From WQZF01 sp031556405 (GTDB lineage: Bacteria; Pseudomonadota; Gammaproteobacteria; Burkholderiales; Rhodocyclaceae), in the NCBI GenBank assembly GCA_031556405.1, contig JAVBTC010000032.1, positions 1 to 64,000 on the forward strand: a stretch of DNA of 64,000 nt, in the 5' to 3' direction. Both the position numbers and the translations under genes were made by a program. Position 1 is the first letter of the stretch; each line of letters begins with the position of its first letter. Shown here in pieces: positions 37,322 through 45,585 of this stretch. Under the pieces are notes generated by a model. The model searched no databases and was not told where the DNA came from. It saw nothing but the letters and a program-made list of their open reading frames with translations.

Positions 37322-37694
37322 GAAGCTGGCCAGGCAACCGCCGGGTGCGCCGTTTTGCGGCGCGCCGGGAGGAAAGTCCGGGCTCCGCAGAGCGGGATGC
37401 CGGTTAATGGCCGGACGCCGCGAGGCGATGGAAAGTGGCACAGAGAACAGACCGCCGATGGCCCCCGTGATTTTCACGGCGGGATCAGGCAAGGGTGAAA
37501 CGGCGAGGTAAAAGCTCACCGCGGACGTGGTAACACGGACGGCACGCTAAACCCCATCCGGAGCAAGGCCAAATAGGGAAGCATCGGCGTGACTCGCGCC
37601 GCTTCCGGGTAGGCTGCTTGAGCGGCGCGGCAACGCGTCGCCTAGAGGAATGGTTGCCCACGACAGAACCCGGCTTATCGGCCAGCTTCACTTC
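37322..37694 (+). ncRNA. rnpB: RNase P RNA (bacterial type A)
   Basis: Catalytic RNA that matures tRNA 5' ends. It begins GAAGCTGGCCAGGCAACCGC and contains the universally conserved GAGGAAAGTCCGGGCTCC and ACAGAGAACAGACCGCCGATG. It also has GGATCAGGCAAGGGTGAAA, CGGAGCAAGGCCAAATAGG and GGGTAGGCTGCTTGAG, and finally ACGACAGAACCCGGCTTATC. The 5' and 3' ends (GAAGCTGGCC and GGCCAGCTTC) pair as stem P1. The ends are estimated from this pairing and from E. coli. Length about 373 nt. It converges on the candidate small RNA at 37838-38000. Confidence 0.97.
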
Positions 37695-37702
37695 TTTTTC
37701 TG

Positions 37703-37732
37703 AAAAACCCCGGGATCTCTCCTGGGGTTTTC
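37703..37732 (+). terminator. Intrinsic terminator of rnpB
   Basis: AAAACCCCGGG and CCTGGGGTTTT pair around ATCTCT with a short T-run, directly behind the RNase P RNA. Confidence 0.75.
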
Positions 37733-37837
37733 CCTGAATTTTCCCCTTCCATTCTTGCTGCCTGTACGTGGCTTCGTCGCGGCGCGCGCTGTTGCCCCGG
37801 ACGCTTCGGACGAACCTACGATCCGCGAAAAACAAGC

Positions 37838-37869
37838 AAAAAAAAGCGCGACCCTGAAAGAGTCGCGCT
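37838..37869 (-). terminator. Intrinsic terminator of the candidate small RNA
   Basis: On the minus strand AGCGCGAC and GTCGCGCT form a perfect 8-bp GC-rich stem around TCTTTCAGG, followed by eight T. No known minus-strand gene ends near it; coq7 ends more than 400 bases upstream of it. Confidence 0.85.
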
Positions 37870-38000
37870 GAATCCACACCAAAGGAGGAGGGTGGAGGAG
37901 ACAACCGTAAGAATTTCCAAAGCCGCAAAAATTATCGGAACCGACAGCGCCGCTTTGAAACCTAAAAAACTATCGCGGCACAGCCTTGGAAATCTGAACA
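37838..38000 (-). ncRNA. Candidate trans-acting small RNA with two anti-Shine-Dalgarno motifs
   Basis: Predicted minus-strand transcript of about 163 nt. The 5' part forms a 13-bp stem (ATTTCCAAGGCTG with CGGCTTTGGAAAT, two or three G-U pairs). This stem encloses two smaller stems: GCCGC/GCGGC and TCGG/CCGA. A single-stranded CU-rich linker follows with CTCCTCC twice (TCTCCTCCACCCTCCTCC), complementary to ribosome binding sites. A strong terminator hairpin with eight T ends it. The promoter (38007-38035) has the same TGC-N3-GCA and T7 arrangement as the phasin promoter. This layout resembles Hfq-type small RNAs; the PHB-linked MmgR RNA of Sinorhizobium also has an anti-Shine-Dalgarno motif. 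Function is inference. On the other strand a 43-codon frame (37892-38023) exists. Confidence 0.6.
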
Positions 38001-38006
38001 GTCCTC

Positions 38007-38035
38007 ATTATGGACATATCTAATTCGGAAAGCAA
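38007..38035 (-). promoter_or_regulatory. Candidate promoter of the small RNA
   Basis: On the minus strand TTGCTT (38035-38030) and CATAAT (38012-38007) are 17 bases apart. Directly upstream lie two bases, seven T on the plus strand and GTGCGCCGCAC, the same order and spacing as at the phasin promoter. Confidence 0.6.
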
Positions 38036-38044
38036 GATTTTTTT

Positions 38045-38055
38045 GTGCGCCGCAC
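38045..38055. promoter_or_regulatory. PhaR-like site at the small RNA promoter
   Basis: GTGCGCCGCAC (TGC-N3-GCA palindrome) differs from the phasin site GTGCGTTGCAC only in the two central pyrimidines and lies the same nine bases from the -35 box. Confidence 0.55.
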
Positions 38056-38058
38056 CAG

Positions 38059-38090
38059 ATATTTATTTAATAGGTTCATAAATAAATTTT
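38059..38090. repeat. AT-rich inverted repeat upstream of the small RNA promoter
   Basis: ATTTATTTA and TAAATAAAT arms around ATAGGTTCA, next to the PhaR-like site. It may be a curved or easily opened region; shorter than the other AT-rich palindromes of the window. Confidence 0.4.
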
Positions 38091-38202
38091 ATCCAAGGAT
38101 TCGTGGATGATCTGGCAAGTGGGTTATTTTCAGGCAAATAGATTGTTGTGGGAATAAGTATTCCTTGAAAAGTTCAGAAAAAAGTGAAACAGGTCACAAA
38201 AG

Positions 38203-38222
38203 ACATGTTGCAATGCAGCATG
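38203..38222. promoter_or_regulatory. Distal PhaR-like palindrome
   Basis: CATGTTGCAATGCAGCATG is a near-perfect 19-bp palindrome containing TGCAATGCA (38209-38217). It lies about 160 bases upstream of the proximal site and 60 bases after the coq7 stop. A repressor bound at both sites could form a loop. The spacer 37870-38278 has no accepted protein gene. Confidence 0.45.
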
Positions 38223-38278
38223 TTCGTTACAAGAAAAAACCATTCTGAATCAAGGGGAAAGACTGAAAATAATCCCGA

Positions 38279-38929
38279 CTAAAGATAGTAGGTGGTTCGC
38301 ACCATGAAACGGGCGGCCAATTTCATTGTTTTTTTCACGAAAACAGGAAGAGGCCGGGCGCCGAGCTGAACCGCAGTTTGCGCATGTTGTATTTCGTCCT
38401 CTTTCATTTGTTTGAGGACTGCCCGCGATTTCCTGTCTTCCTGTGGCAGGTGTTCGAGGTGACCGGCAAGGTGCGTTTCCACCTGACGCTCGGTCTCGGC
38501 GAGAAAACCCAGGTTCCATGAATCTCCGAGTCGGCCTGCAAACGCGCCCATCGCCAGTGCTCCGGCGTACCAGAGCGGATTCAGCAGGCTTTTGCGTCCG
38601 CCCAGTTCCGCAATGCGTTCCTCGGTCCAGGCCAGATGCTCGGTTTCTTCATCCGCTGCTTGCCGCAGCGTGTCCTGCACCGTGGCTTGCCGCGATGTCA
38701 GGGATTGTCCTTGATAAAGCGCCTGGGCGCAGATTTCGCCTGTGTGGTTGATGCGCATCAGCGCGGCGGCGTGACGGCGCTCCGTCTCCGACATTTCCGC
38801 CTCGGGACAATCTCTGCCCGGTGTCGGACGTGCCGGGCGCTGCGGAAAATGACGCAAACCGGCTGCTGCCGGCAAGGCGACGGTGCGCAGAGCGCGGTCG
38901 AATTCGATGATCCAGCGGTCGATATTCAT
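38279..38929 (-). CDS. coq7: Demethoxyubiquinone hydroxylase Coq7
   Basis: 216 residues. Di-iron enzyme that hydroxylates demethoxyubiquinol in ubiquinone synthesis. The iron ligands are visible: MRINHTGEICAQALYQGQ near 60-75, DEETEHLAWTEERIAELGG near 92-110 and the C-terminal QMKEDEIQHAQTAVQLG near 180. The length fits bacterial Coq7 of about 210 residues. The minus-strand group upstream (CNP1-like, rppH) may share transcription; the gap to the CNP1-like gene is 66 bases. Confidence 0.95.
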   Translation of the reverse strand: MNIDRWIIEFDRALRTVALPAAAGLRHFPQRPARPTPGRDCPEAEMSETERRHAAALMRINHTGEICAQALYQGQSLTSRQATVQDTLRQAADEETEHLAWTEERIAELGGRKSLLNPLWYAGALAMGAFAGRLGDSWNLGFLAETERQVETHLAGHLEHLPQEDRKSRAVLKQMKEDEIQHAQTAVQLGARPLPVFVKKTMKLAARFMVRTTYYL

Positions 38930-38995
38930 GGCGCAGAAAAGGACGCGGAAAAGGCAAAAACAAGGGGCAAAAACAAGGTGAAGAGTGTGAAAAAG

Positions 38996-39544
38996 TTATG
39001 GTGTGACTCGCGTGATCGATCCGGGGTTGCCACCCTCGCGTAACACGGCGCGCGCTTTTTCGGCACTGTCGACGCTGTTTCCCGGTGTACAGAAATACTC
39101 GGAATTCAATGCGGCGTGGTAACGATTCATTTCTTTTGCCTGGATTTTGTGCCAGGCACTGTTGCGTGCCTTGGACCAGGTGCCGTCGGAACGGCCGAAG
39201 GCATAGATCCGCCGTTCCCCCGTGGCGCAACGGATTCCTTCGTAACTGACGTTGCGCGCTCCCGCCGGGCTGATGATGACGAGGGTGTAGCGGACGACAT
39301 CGTCTTCCGCCACGCTCAAGGATTCCTCGTCGATCAGGAAGCGGTTGTTCGTGGTCGGACTGACGTAAAAAGGCAGTAGATGCTGATCCTGCGGCGGTGC
39401 CGGATAAGCGACTTCACCCTCCTGCCACGGCGCTTCTTCATCGTCGTCAACGGCGAGCGCAGCTCCGGAAAATAATGTGAATATGCAGGAAAGAATGCCG
39501 GCGGCGAAAAGCCGCCGGGATTTTTGGGCGAAGAATGTGTTCAT
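38996..39544 (-). CDS. CNP1-like family exported protein
   Basis: 182 residues from the ATG at 39544. A signal peptide (FAAGILSCIFTLFSGAALA) precedes an acidic DDDEEAPWQEGEV stretch. The core FYVSPTTNNRFLIDEESLSV, DDVVRYTLVIISPAGARNVSYEGIRC and WHKIQAKEMNRYHAALN matches the CNP1-like family known mostly from betaproteobacteria (first named in Neisseria). Function is unknown; probably periplasmic. It starts 13 bases after the rppH stop and is likely co-transcribed with it. Confidence 0.85.
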   Translation of the reverse strand: MNTFFAQKSRRLFAAGILSCIFTLFSGAALAVDDDEEAPWQEGEVAYPAPPQDQHLLPFYVSPTTNNRFLIDEESLSVAEDDVVRYTLVIISPAGARNVSYEGIRCATGERRIYAFGRSDGTWSKARNSAWHKIQAKEMNRYHAALNSEYFCTPGNSVDSAEKARAVLREGGNPGSITRVTP

Positions 39545-39556
39545 GATCGGCAAACG

Positions 39557-40078
39557 CTATTTTTGCGGATTGCGCGGCGCTCCCATTCCCGAGGAAGGGC
39601 GCCGGTCCGTGTCAACGTAACGCACCAACTCGGACAGCGCGCGTTGGTAAACGTCGCGCTTGAATTCGATGACGGAGTCGAGCGGAACCCAGTATTCGTT
39701 CCACCGCCAGGCGTCGAATTCGGGATGTTCACTGGCGCGCAGCGAAACGTCGGAGTCGCGTCCAACCAGACGCAACAGAAACCAGATCTGCTTCTGGCCT
39801 TTATAACTGCCGCGCCATTCGCGTTTGATCCAGTGTGTCGGCACATTGTAACGCAGCCATCCGCGGGTCCGGCCGAGGATGCGCACGTGTTCGGGACGCA
39901 AGCCGATTTCTTCGTAAAGTTCCCGGTACATGGCGGCTTCCGGAGTCTCTCCGCGCTTGATCCCACCCTGGGGAAATTGCCAGGAATGTTCTTTGATGCG
40001 TTTGCCCCAGAAGACCTCGTTTTTCGCGTTACACAAAATGATGCCGACGTTCGGGCGGTAGCCTTCACGGTCGAGCAT
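39557..40078 (-). CDS. rppH: RNA pyrophosphohydrolase
   Basis: 173 residues from the ATG at 40078 (E. coli 176). Removes pyrophosphate from mRNA 5' ends and so triggers decay. The start MLDREGYRPNVGIIL and the segment HSWQFPQGG match RppH, and the Nudix box GETPEAAMYRELYEEIGL is complete with its catalytic Glu residues. WLRYNVPTHWIKREWRGSYKGQKQ is also typical. The open frame continues 33 codons upstream but is not conserved. Spacer 40079-40399 to the divergent pyruvate carboxylase gene is 321 bases; I see no gene or clear promoter pair there. Confidence 0.96.
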   Translation of the reverse strand: MLDREGYRPNVGIILCNAKNEVFWGKRIKEHSWQFPQGGIKRGETPEAAMYRELYEEIGLRPEHVRILGRTRGWLRYNVPTHWIKREWRGSYKGQKQIWFLLRLVGRDSDVSLRASEHPEFDAWRWNEYWVPLDSVIEFKRDVYQRALSELVRYVDTDRRPSSGMGAPRNPQK

Positions 40079-40399
40079 GAAAAAAACCTGAAAAATGATG
40101 AGTTGAAGACATTCTTTCATATTTTGACGGGTGTGAAAAGCGTGCTCCAGGCGTGCCATGATCGCTTTCGAAGCCATATTTCATACCGCGTCCCATGTGC
40201 CGCCGTGGCAAAAAACATAATGGCTATGAGCTAAAAATTCTTTTTGCGTATCACGTCGGCGTAGCGGGGGTATGATCTTCGGATTGAGCCGTCACTTTCC
40301 GGGGGAAAGACAGTATGCGACGAGAATTCGGCGCAACCGATTTTTCCTTTTTCCGGTCTACCCGTTCTCTTTTCGTTTTCTTTTTCTCTTTCCGCCGCC

Positions 40400-43300
40400 A
40401 TGGATCTGAAAAATATCCGCAGCCTGTTGATTGCCAACCGCAGCGAAATTGCCATTCGTATCATGCGTGCCGCCGCCGAACTGGGTATCCGCACGGTGGG
40501 CATTTATTCCAACGAAGACCGTTTTGCACTGCATCGTTTCAAGGCGGACGAGAGTTATCTGGTGGGCGACGGCAAGAAGCCGGTCGGCGCTTATCTCGAT
40601 ATTCCCGGCATCGTCCATGTCGCCAGGCTGGCCGGAGTGGATGCCGTCCATCCCGGTTATGGCTTTCTTTCCGAGAATCCGGAATTTGCCGGCGCTTGTG
40701 CCGCCGCTGGTCTCGTTTTCATCGGGCCGCAGCCGGAAGTGATGCGGGCGTTGGGCAACAAGGTGGCTGCCCGCGCGCTGGCGGAAATCGTCGGCGTGCC
40801 CGTGGTACCGGCGACGGGCGCATTGCCCGGCGACGCGGAGGAATGCCGCGCGCTGGCGGCGGCGATCGGTTATCCCCTGATGCTCAAGGCGAGCTGGGGC
40901 GGTGGCGGTCGCGGCATGCGTGCCATCGAGAGCGAAAGCGAACTGCTTCCCGCCATCGCGGCGGCGCGCCGTGAAGCCGCCGCCGCGTTCGGAAACGACG
41001 AGGTTTTCCTGGAGAAGATGGTGGTTCGCGCCCGTCACGTGGAAGTCCAGGTGCTGGGGGATACGCACGGCAATCTGGTGCATCTGTTCGAGCGCGATTG
41101 TTCGGTGCAGCGCCGCACTCAGAAGGTCGTGGAACGGGCGCCCGCTCCGTATCTGCTGCCGCGGCAGAGGGAAGCGCTTTGCCGGGCGGCGCTGAAGATC
41201 GCGGAGGGTGTCGGCTACACGCACGCCGGTACTGTCGAATTCCTGATGGATGCCGATTCGGGCGATTTCTACTTTATCGAAGTGAATCCACGCATCCAGG
41301 TGGAGCATACCGTCACCGAGGAGGTCACGGGGCTGGATATCGTCAAGGCGCAGATCAGGGTCAGCGAGGGCGGGCGTATCGGCGCCGACGATTATCTGCC
41401 GGCCCAGGACGACATTCGTTTGTCCGGCCACGCATTGCAGTGCCGGATTACCACCGAGGACCCGGAAAAAGGCTTTGCGCCCGATTACGGGCGGCTTTCC
41501 GCCTACCGCAGCGCCGCCGGCGCCGGTATCCGCCTCGACGCCGGCACTGCGTATACCGGCGCGGTGATCACGCCGTTTTACGATTCCCTGCTGGTCAAGG
41601 TCACCGCCCGGGGGCACGACCCCGATGAGGCTGTCCGCCGCATGCACCGGGCGTTGCGGGAGTTTCGCATCCGCGGCGTGTCTTCCAATCTGGCATTCCT
41701 CGAAAGCGTCATTACCCATCCCAGTTTCAGAAACGGCGAGTACACCACTCGCTTCATCGATACCACGCCGGAGTTGTTTACGTTCGAGCCCAAGCAGGAC
41801 AGGGCTTCCCGGCTGCTCGAATTCATCGGCGAGGTGACGGTCAACGGCAATCCGGAAGTGAAAGGACGCACCGGGCTCGCGCATTTTCCAGCGCGGCCGC
41901 CGCTGCCGGAGATCGATTTCTGCGCACCGCCGTCTCCCGGCAGCCGGGATCGGCTCAAAGCGCTGGGGCCGCGGCAGTTCGCCCAGTGGATGCGCGCCGA
42001 AAAACGCGTTTTGTTGACCGACACCACGTTGCGCGACGCGCATCAGTCCCTGTTTGCCACCCGCATGCGGACCGCGGACATGATCGCCGTCGCGCCGCAT
42101 TACGCCCGTTTGCTGCCCGAGCTGTTTTCCCTCGAATGCTGGGGCGGCGCCACCTTCGATGTGGCCCTGCGTTTTTTGAAGGAAGATCCCTGGCTGCGCT
42201 TGGCGCAGCTGCGGGAAGCAGTTCCCAATATTCTGCTGCAGATGTTGCTGCGCGCTTCCAATGCCGTTGGGTATACCAATTACGCCGACAATGTGGTGCG
42301 GTATTTCGTCCGCCAGGCGGCGGCAGGCGGCATCGATGTTTTTCGCGTGTTCGATTCCTTCAACTGGGTCGAGAACATGCGCGTGGCGATGGACGCGGTG
42401 ATCGAGGCCGGTGCCGTCTGCGAGGCCGCGATCTGCTATACCGGCGATCTGTTCGATCCGGTCCGGCCCAAATACGGCCTGAAGTATTACGTCGACCGGG
42501 CGCGGCAATTGGAGCGGGCCGGTGCTCATATCATCGGGATCAAGGATATGGCCGGCGTTTGCCGCCCAGCAGCGGCCAGGGCGTTGGTCAAGGCCTTGAG
42601 GGAAGAGGTGGGCCTGCCGATCCATTTTCATACCCACGATACCAGCGGCGGCGCCGTGGCTTCGGTGCTGGCCGCCGTGGAAGCGGGCGCGGACGCGGTG
42701 GATGGCGCCATGGACGCGATGAGCGGCCTCACCTCGCAACCCAGCCTGGGGGCCATCGTCGCCGCGCTGGAGCATACGGAGCGCGATCCGGGCCTGACCC
42801 ATGGGCGCATCGCACTCTTTTCCCGTTATTGGGAAGCGGTGCGCCATTTTTACCGTCCGTTCGAGGCCGACATGCGCGCCGGCACCTCGGACGTTTACCG
42901 CCACGAAATACCCGGCGGCCAGTACACCAACCTGCGCGAGCAGGCCCGCAGCATGGGGATGGAGCATCGTTGGAACGAGGTGGCGCAGGCGTATGCCGAT
43001 GCGAACCGGCTGTTCGGCGACATCGTGAAAGTAACACCGTCTTCCAAGGTGGTGGGAGACATGGCGCTGTTCATGGTGGCAAATGACCTGGCACCGGAAG
43101 ATGTGGCGGATTCGGGGAGGGAAATCGCTTTTCCCGAATCCGTGGTGTCGATGATGCGTGGCGAACTGGGTTATCCCGCGGAAGGGTTTCCCCGGGAAAT
43201 CCAGGAAAGGATTCTCAAGGGACAACAGCCGGTCGAGGGCCGCGCCGGGGTTCATCTGCCGGCGGTGGATCTGGAAGCGGAACGGGCAAAAGCGGAACAG

Positions 43301-43849
43301 GCAACGGGACGTCCGCTCGACGATGCCGATCTGGCGAGTTGGCTGATGTATCCCAAAGTGTTTGCCGACTATGCCGCACACGCGCGCAGGTACGGCGACG
43401 TTTCGGTATTGCCGACGCCGGTGTTTTTTCACGGACTGCCCGAGCGGGAAGAGATCGCGGTCGAGATCGACCGGGGCAAGACGCTGATTATCAGTCTCAC
43501 CGGCAAGACCGCCGTGGACGAAGAAGGCGAAGTGGAACTCTTTTTCGAACTCAACGGCCAGCCTCGAACCACGCGCATCGCCAAGGCCGGCATGGAAGGG
43601 GCGAAAAAGGCGCGGCCCAGAGCCGAGGAGGGCAACGACCGCCACGTCGCGGCGCCGATACCGGGCACCGTCTCCACCGTCGCGGTGAAGCCCGGCCAGA
43701 GAGTGCGAAAGGGCAATCCGCTCGTTTCCATCGAGGCGATGAAAATGGAAACTTCCATCGCCGCCGACCGGGATGGCGTCGTCGGCAGGGTGCTGGTCGT
43801 TCCCGGCGACAGGGTGGAAGCGAAGGATCTTTTGCTGGAAATCGAGTGA
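40400..43849 (+). CDS. pyc: Pyruvate carboxylase (single-chain)
   Basis: 1149 residues. Biotin enzyme that makes oxaloacetate from pyruvate, refilling the TCA cycle. The biotin carboxylase domain covers 1-460 (SLLIANRSEIAIRIMRAA; ATP-loop LKASWGGGGRGMR near 162; RDCSVQRRTQK near 234). The carboxyltransferase domain covers about 530-810 (LLTDTTLRDAHQSLFATR, metal ligands in HFHTHDTSGG near 745). The biotin carrier domain has biotinyl Lys1115 in EAMKME. All parts are intact. It lies downstream of a 321-base spacer divergent from rppH and is followed by an AT-rich palindrome. Confidence 0.98.
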   Translation: MDLKNIRSLLIANRSEIAIRIMRAAAELGIRTVGIYSNEDRFALHRFKADESYLVGDGKKPVGAYLDIPGIVHVARLAGVDAVHPGYGFLSENPEFAGACAAAGLVFIGPQPEVMRALGNKVAARALAEIVGVPVVPATGALPGDAEECRALAAAIGYPLMLKASWGGGGRGMRAIESESELLPAIAAARREAAAAFGNDEVFLEKMVVRARHVEVQVLGDTHGNLVHLFERDCSVQRRTQKVVERAPAPYLLPRQREALCRAALKIAEGVGYTHAGTVEFLMDADSGDFYFIEVNPRIQVEHTVTEEVTGLDIVKAQIRVSEGGRIGADDYLPAQDDIRLSGHALQCRITTEDPEKGFAPDYGRLSAYRSAAGAGIRLDAGTAYTGAVITPFYDSLLVKVTARGHDPDEAVRRMHRALREFRIRGVSSNLAFLESVITHPSFRNGEYTTRFIDTTPELFTFEPKQDRASRLLEFIGEVTVNGNPEVKGRTGLAHFPARPPLPEIDFCAPPSPGSRDRLKALGPRQFAQWMRAEKRVLLTDTTLRDAHQSLFATRMRTADMIAVAPHYARLLPELFSLECWGGATFDVALRFLKEDPWLRLAQLREAVPNILLQMLLRASNAVGYTNYADNVVRYFVRQAAAGGIDVFRVFDSFNWVENMRVAMDAVIEAGAVCEAAICYTGDLFDPVRPKYGLKYYVDRARQLERAGAHIIGIKDMAGVCRPAAARALVKALREEVGLPIHFHTHDTSGGAVASVLAAVEAGADAVDGAMDAMSGLTSQPSLGAIVAALEHTERDPGLTHGRIALFSRYWEAVRHFYRPFEADMRAGTSDVYRHEIPGGQYTNLREQARSMGMEHRWNEVAQAYADANRLFGDIVKVTPSSKVVGDMALFMVANDLAPEDVADSGREIAFPESVVSMMRGELGYPAEGFPREIQERILKGQQPVEGRAGVHLPAVDLEAERAKAEQATGRPLDDADLASWLMYPKVFADYAAHARRYGDVSVLPTPVFFHGLPEREEIAVEIDRGKTLIISLTGKTAVDEEGEVELFFELNGQPRTTRIAKAGMEGAKKARPRAEEGNDRHVAAPIPGTVSTVAVKPGQRVRKGNPLVSIEAMKMETSIAADRDGVVGRVLVVPGDRVEAKDLLLEIE

Positions 43850-43886
43850 CTATCCGAATGACTGCCGGTGTTTCAATAGGCTGGAT

Positions 43887-43951
43887 TTGTTATTAAATAA
43901 TTTCAGCTTAAAATTTACTATAGTAGCTGATGTAAATAATATTTTATAATA
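43887..43951. repeat. AT-rich palindromic element
   Basis: AT-rich arms around ACTATAGT (43917-43924) behind the pyruvate carboxylase gene; left TTATTAAATAATTT and right AATAATATTTTATAATAG are imperfect inverted copies. The element shares GTAGCTGAT with the one at 60915-60986. Confidence 0.5.
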
Positions 43952-44117
43952 GAAAAACAGGAAATGAATCCTCGCCGTCGTCTCCATTTTGCGTACCGGC
44001 AGTATCCATTTCATGCCATGCTGATGATCCGCCATTTTCCCGATTTCCGCGCCGGCTAGCTAAATGGCGCCATAAAAGAAGATAATCGCTCTTTTGTGCA
44101 TTCCGGCGGAGCTCTCC

Positions 44118-45206
44118 GTGACACGACCCCGTAACGATACTTTTCTGCGCGCGCTTCTCAAGGAACCGACCGATTACACGCCGCTCTGGCTGATGCGCCA
44201 GGCGGGACGCTATCTGCCCGAATACCGGCAGACGCGCAAGCGCGCCGGGAGCTTTCTCGACCTGTGCAAGAATCCGGCGCTTGCCTGCGAAGTCACTCTG
44301 CAGCCGCTGGCACGCTACGAACTGGATGCGGCGATCCTGTTTTCCGACATTCTCACGGTTCCCGACGCGATGGGCCTGGGGCTGTATTTCGCCGAGGGGG
44401 AAGGACCGAAATTCGAGCGTCCGCTGACCGAGGAATGGTCGATCCGCGCGCTGACCGCACCCGATCCTTGGGATCACCTGCGTTACGTGATGGATGCGGT
44501 GAGCGAAATCCGCCGTGCGCTGGACAATTCCGTGCCGCTGATCGGGTTCTCCGGCAGCCCCTATACGCTCGCCTGCTACATGATCGAGGGCGGTGCTTCC
44601 GACGATTACCGGCGCATCAAAACGATGCTCTACGACCGTCCCGATCTGTTGCACCGGATTCTGTCAGTCACTGCCGACGCGGTACTGGCGTATCTGAACG
44701 CGCAGATCGAAGCCGGCGCGCAGGCCGTGATGATTTTCGATTCCTGGGGCGGATCGCTGGCCGCCGGAGCGTACCGGGAATTTTCGCTGGCCTACATGGA
44801 GCGCATTCTCGCCGGACTGACCAGGGAAAAGGACGGCGAACGCATTCCGTCGATTGTGTTTACCAAGGGTGGCGGGCTGTGGATCGAAGCGATCGCCGCG
44901 AGTGGCTGCGATGCCGTCGGACTCGACTGGACGATCGATGTCGGCGAGGCGCGTCGGCGCGTCGGCGACAAGGTGGCGTTGCAGGGAAATCTCGACCCCT
45001 GCGTACTTTTCGCGGCACCGGAAAAAATCGCCGCCGAGGCGGTCCGGGTTCTGGAAAGTTTCGGGCCGGGCAATACCGGGTATGTCTTCAATCTCGGCCA
45101 CGGCATCTCGCAATTCACCCCGCCGGAACACGTCGTTGCGCTGGTCAATTCCGTTCATGAACATAGTAAAAAAATGCGTCAGGCAAGGCCACAATGCGTT
45201 ACATAA
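44118..45206 (+). CDS. hemE: Uroporphyrinogen decarboxylase
   Basis: 362 residues with a GTG start at 44118, chosen because GGAG lies seven bases upstream and the protein then begins like E. coli HemE. Decarboxylates uroporphyrinogen III to coproporphyrinogen III. Signature 1 is PLWLMRQAGRYLPEYR near 25-40, the active-site Asp is in ILFSDILTVPDAMGL near 80, and GFSGSPYTLACYMIEGG (signature 2 region) lies near 140. FNLGHGISQFTPPEHV closes the protein. A spacer with DnaA-box-like sites separates it from priA. Confidence 0.97.
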   Translation: MTRPRNDTFLRALLKEPTDYTPLWLMRQAGRYLPEYRQTRKRAGSFLDLCKNPALACEVTLQPLARYELDAAILFSDILTVPDAMGLGLYFAEGEGPKFERPLTEEWSIRALTAPDPWDHLRYVMDAVSEIRRALDNSVPLIGFSGSPYTLACYMIEGGASDDYRRIKTMLYDRPDLLHRILSVTADAVLAYLNAQIEAGAQAVMIFDSWGGSLAAGAYREFSLAYMERILAGLTREKDGERIPSIVFTKGGGLWIEAIAASGCDAVGLDWTIDVGEARRRVGDKVALQGNLDPCVLFAAPEKIAAEAVRVLESFGPGNTGYVFNLGHGISQFTPPEHVVALVNSVHEHSKKMRQARPQCVT

Positions 45207-45235
45207 AGAGCACAAAGTGCGTGCGCCCCCTTGAC

Positions 45236-45432
45236 TTATGCACAGAAACATCGTTGCGTTCCTCGGTTGCCGGAAAAATCCCTGAAAAATCAGGGGTAGT
45301 TGTTAAATCATTGATTTAAAAGAATTAGTTTTTTGCCCGATTTTCAGGCAACGCAAGGAGAAGCCCGGTGAAAACGGGGTTTGCGCATTTTTCACAGAAG
45401 AAATTCACAAAGTTATCCACAGTTTTTGTGAA
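45236..45432. promoter_or_regulatory. DnaA-box-like sites in the hemE-priA spacer
   Basis: The 379-bp spacer 45207-45585 has no gene. It holds TTATGCACA (45236-45244) and TTATCCACA (45413-45421), both exact matches to the DnaA consensus TTATNCACA, in the same orientation. An AT-rich stretch (about 45300-45335) and a hairpin CCCTGA-AAAA-TCAGGG (45280-45295) lie between them. The second box is framed by TTCACAAA (45404-45411) and TTTGTGAA (45425-45432). In Caulobacter the origin lies beside hemE, but only two good boxes here make this a candidate regulatory or titration site at best. Confidence 0.4.
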
Positions 45433-45585
45433 CAACATGGAAAACCCTGGTCTACCATCGACTTGCGTGTTTTTTTGAGAATCGGTCTTAACAATCGCGC
45501 TTAAGTTGAAATAAGGGACGGCGCTATTTCCTCCTCGGGTTCTTCCTCTTTTTCTTCCGCCTCTCCGCCTGGTTCCGTTTCTACC

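Noticed and set aside
37892..38023. 43-codon plus-strand frame with an excellent AAAGGAGGAGG ribosome site and GTG start
   Set aside because: No promoter of its own was found, and a minus-strand promoter, structured RNA and terminator explain the segment better; the purine run is the complement of the anti-Shine-Dalgarno linker. It stays possible and should be checked for protein-level conservation.
40358..43645. 1095-codon frame antisense to pyruvate carboxylase
   Set aside because: Complement of a fully conserved biotin enzyme; no domain and no ribosome site.
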